The notes beneath the pieces are model-generated. The model ran no database searches. It was not told the origin of the DNA and saw nothing but the letters and a program-made list of their open reading frames with translations. 6,189 bases of DNA from assembly GCA_024636135.1 (NCBI GenBank), contig JAGXHP010000109.1, positions 1-6,189 of the forward strand, in the 5' to 3' direction. This document shows positions 5,021-6,189 of this stretch, in pieces; within the stretch, counting starts at the first letter, position 1, and each line of letters opens with the position of its first letter. Position numbers and translations under genes: made by a program. Source of the stretch: Chloroflexota bacterium. Its GTDB lineage: Bacteria; Chloroflexota; Limnocylindria; QHBO01.

Positions 5021-6189
5021 GTCGTGTACTCGCTGTTGATGGCCACGTAGTCCGCCGACAGGTCGCAGCCCCAGGCGACTCCCGCACCGTCTCCGGCGAG
5101 CAGGTCGAGGATGATCGACACCCGGGGAGACGCCAGGAGGCGCTGCGCGCGCTGCTCGTCGAATGCCACCGGGCTGCCGTCGTAGACGGGGACGTCGCCG
5201 ATGCAGATCCGCATGCGGTCCGCATCGAGGTCGACACCGCTGCGTCCGGCCGCCGCGGCGATGCGGCCCCAGTTCGGATCGGCGCCATGAACCGCGGTCT
5301 TCACCAGGGACGAGGAGGCCACGGTCAACGCCACGGCGCGCGCGTCGGCGTCGCTGACCGCACCCTGCACCGCGACCTCGATGAGGTGGTTCGCCCCCTC
5401 GCCGTCCGCGGCGATCGCCATCGCCAGTTCGCGGCACAGGGCTGCCAGCGCATCGGCGAATGCCACAAGATCGGCCCCGTCCAGCGCCGGTCCACCGGCG
5501 GCGCCGTTGGCGAGCAGCATCACCGCGTCGTTGGTCGAGGTGTCGCCGTCGACGGTCACCTGGTTGAACGTGACATCGACGGCGGCGCGCAGCGTCGAGT
5601 GCAACGCGTCGGCGTTCATCGGGGCGTCGGTGGTGATGAATGCCAGCATCGTCGCCATCCGCGGATGGATCATCCCGGACCCCTTCGCCATGCCGCCGAT
5701 GCGGATCACCCGGCCGTCGGACAGCGCGAGCTCGACGGCGTGCTCCTTGGACCGCGTGTCGGTGGTCATGATGGCGCGCGCGGCCCGCGTGCCCGCCACA
5801 CGCGACGCGTGGAGTCGCAGTCCCGCCAGGCTGTCACACATGGCGTCCACCGGCAGGCGGGATCCGATCAGGCCGGTCGAGGCGGGGAGGACCTCGTACA
5901 CGGGGCAGCCGAGCTTCGTGGCAGCGGCCTCGATGACGGCTCGTGCGTCATGCAGCCCGCCGGCCCCGGTGCCCGCATTCGCGCAGCCGGCGTTGACGAC
6001 GATGCCCCGGGCCGAGGTGCTGCTCATGCGCAGTGCCTCCTCCGCGAGGAGCACGGGCGCCGCCCGCATGCGGTTCGTGGTGAAGGTGGCGGCGGCCGTG
6101 GCGGTTCGGTCGGATGCGATCAGCACGAGGTCGGGGCCACCCGACTCGCGGATGCCCGCCTCGCCGATCCCGACCCGGAACCCGGCGGG
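5017..6189 (-). CDS. argJ: Bifunctional glutamate N-acetyltransferase / amino-acid acetyltransferase ArgJ (5' partial)
   Basis: ArgJ transfers the acetyl group from N-acetylornithine to glutamate, releasing ornithine and recycling acetylglutamate; bifunctional members also use acetyl-CoA. The visible part is 390 residues, so only a short N-terminal stretch is missing beyond the right edge; the family is usually about 390-410. Counting from the first visible codon, the frame opens with a GFRVGIGEAGI-like segment typical of the ArgJ N-terminus. This argues against the in-frame GTG at 6126-6124 as the start. Visible landmarks are the oxyanion-hole motif STGLIG (Thr about 105), GMAKGSGMI with its conserved Lys (about 169), and the self-cleavage site MAT|ML, whose Thr (about 180, codon 5652-5650) becomes the N-terminal nucleophile of the beta chain. 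DGEGANHLIEV and the C-terminal INSEYTT also match the family. The product should be cytosolic and self-cleaves into alpha and beta chains. The TGA stop overlaps the argB ATG as ATGA. No broken residues were seen. Confidence 0.96.
   Translation of the reverse strand, partial: PAGFRVGIGEAGIRESGGPDLVLIASDRTATAAATFTTNRMRAAPVLLAEEALRMSSTSARGIVVNAGCANAGTGAGGLHDARAVIEAAATKLGCPVYEVLPASTGLIGSRLPVDAMCDSLAGLRLHASRVAGTRAARAIMTTDTRSKEHAVELALSDGRVIRIGGMAKGSGMIHPRMATMLAFITTDAPMNADALHSTLRAAVDVTFNQVTVDGDTSTNDAVMLLANGAAGGPALDGADLVAFADALAALCRELAMAIAADGEGANHLIEVAVQGAVSDADARAVALTVASSSLVKTAVHGADPNWGRIAAAAGRSGVDLDADRMRICIGDVPVYDGSPVAFDEQRAQRLLASPRVSIILDLLAGDGAGVAWGCDLSADYVAINSEYTT

Larger units (their letters stand above)
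1..6189 (-). other. Arginine biosynthesis operon argJ-argB-argR-argG-argA-argD-argF, open at both ends
   Basis: Seven consecutive genes on the minus strand all belong to arginine synthesis or its control. Stop and start codons overlap by 4 bases at argJ/argB (5017-5020), argR/argG (3726-3729), argG/argA-like (2452-2455), argA-like/argD (1937-1940) and argD/argF (738-741). Only argB and argR are separated, by 11 bases (4230-4240). With no room for internal promoters or terminators outside coding sequence, one polycistronic message with coupled translation is the simplest reading. That is inference from spacing. The leading promoter and any ArgR operator lie to the right of base 6189. The pathway genes argC and argH are missing here and may flank the window. 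Confidence 0.93.

Noticed and set aside
6124..6126. GTG as a possible argJ start inside the window
   Set aside because: The 21 codons upstream to the window edge encode a conserved ArgJ N-terminal segment (GFRVGIGEAGI and SGGPDL), so the gene continues past the right edge.

Overview
The window is one densely packed arginine-biosynthesis operon. All of it is read from the minus strand, so transcription runs from the right edge (base 6189) to the left edge (base 1). The base composition is very high in G+C (roughly 70% by eye), with GC-ending codons throughout. Free-living high-GC bacteria such as high-GC Chloroflexota or Actinomycetota fit, and the gene order suggests the former a little more. 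No phylogenetic marker is present, so this is a guess.

In transcription order the genes are: argJ (5' end cut by the right edge), argB, argR, argG, a small GNAT acetyltransferase of the ArgA (N-acetylglutamate synthase) type, argD, and argF (3' end cut by the left edge). There are no intergenic gaps of note. Five of the six junctions are 4-base stop/start overlaps (ATGA or GTGA), and the sixth (argB to argR) is an 11-base spacer. No promoter, terminator, RNA gene, mobile element, repeat array or CRISPR was found. The operon promoter and the 5' end of argJ lie beyond base 6189.

Together the enzymes cover most of the route from glutamate to arginine. The GNAT protein and ArgJ make N-acetylglutamate, ArgB phosphorylates it, ArgD makes N-acetylornithine, and ArgJ moves the acetyl group back to glutamate and releases ornithine. 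ArgF makes citrulline and ArgG makes argininosuccinate. ArgC (the reductase) and ArgH (the lyase) are not in the window and are expected on the flanks. ArgR, the arginine-sensing repressor, sits in the middle of the operon, so it probably controls its own synthesis.

All genes look intact where visible, with the expected catalytic motifs. This is a conserved metabolic operon and I see no undescribed system in it. The points most worth a second look are the unusual gene order (argR between argB and argG, and an acetylglutamate synthase gene between argG and argD), a short ArgB that lacks the N-terminal helix linked to arginine feedback, and the two possible starts of argR.
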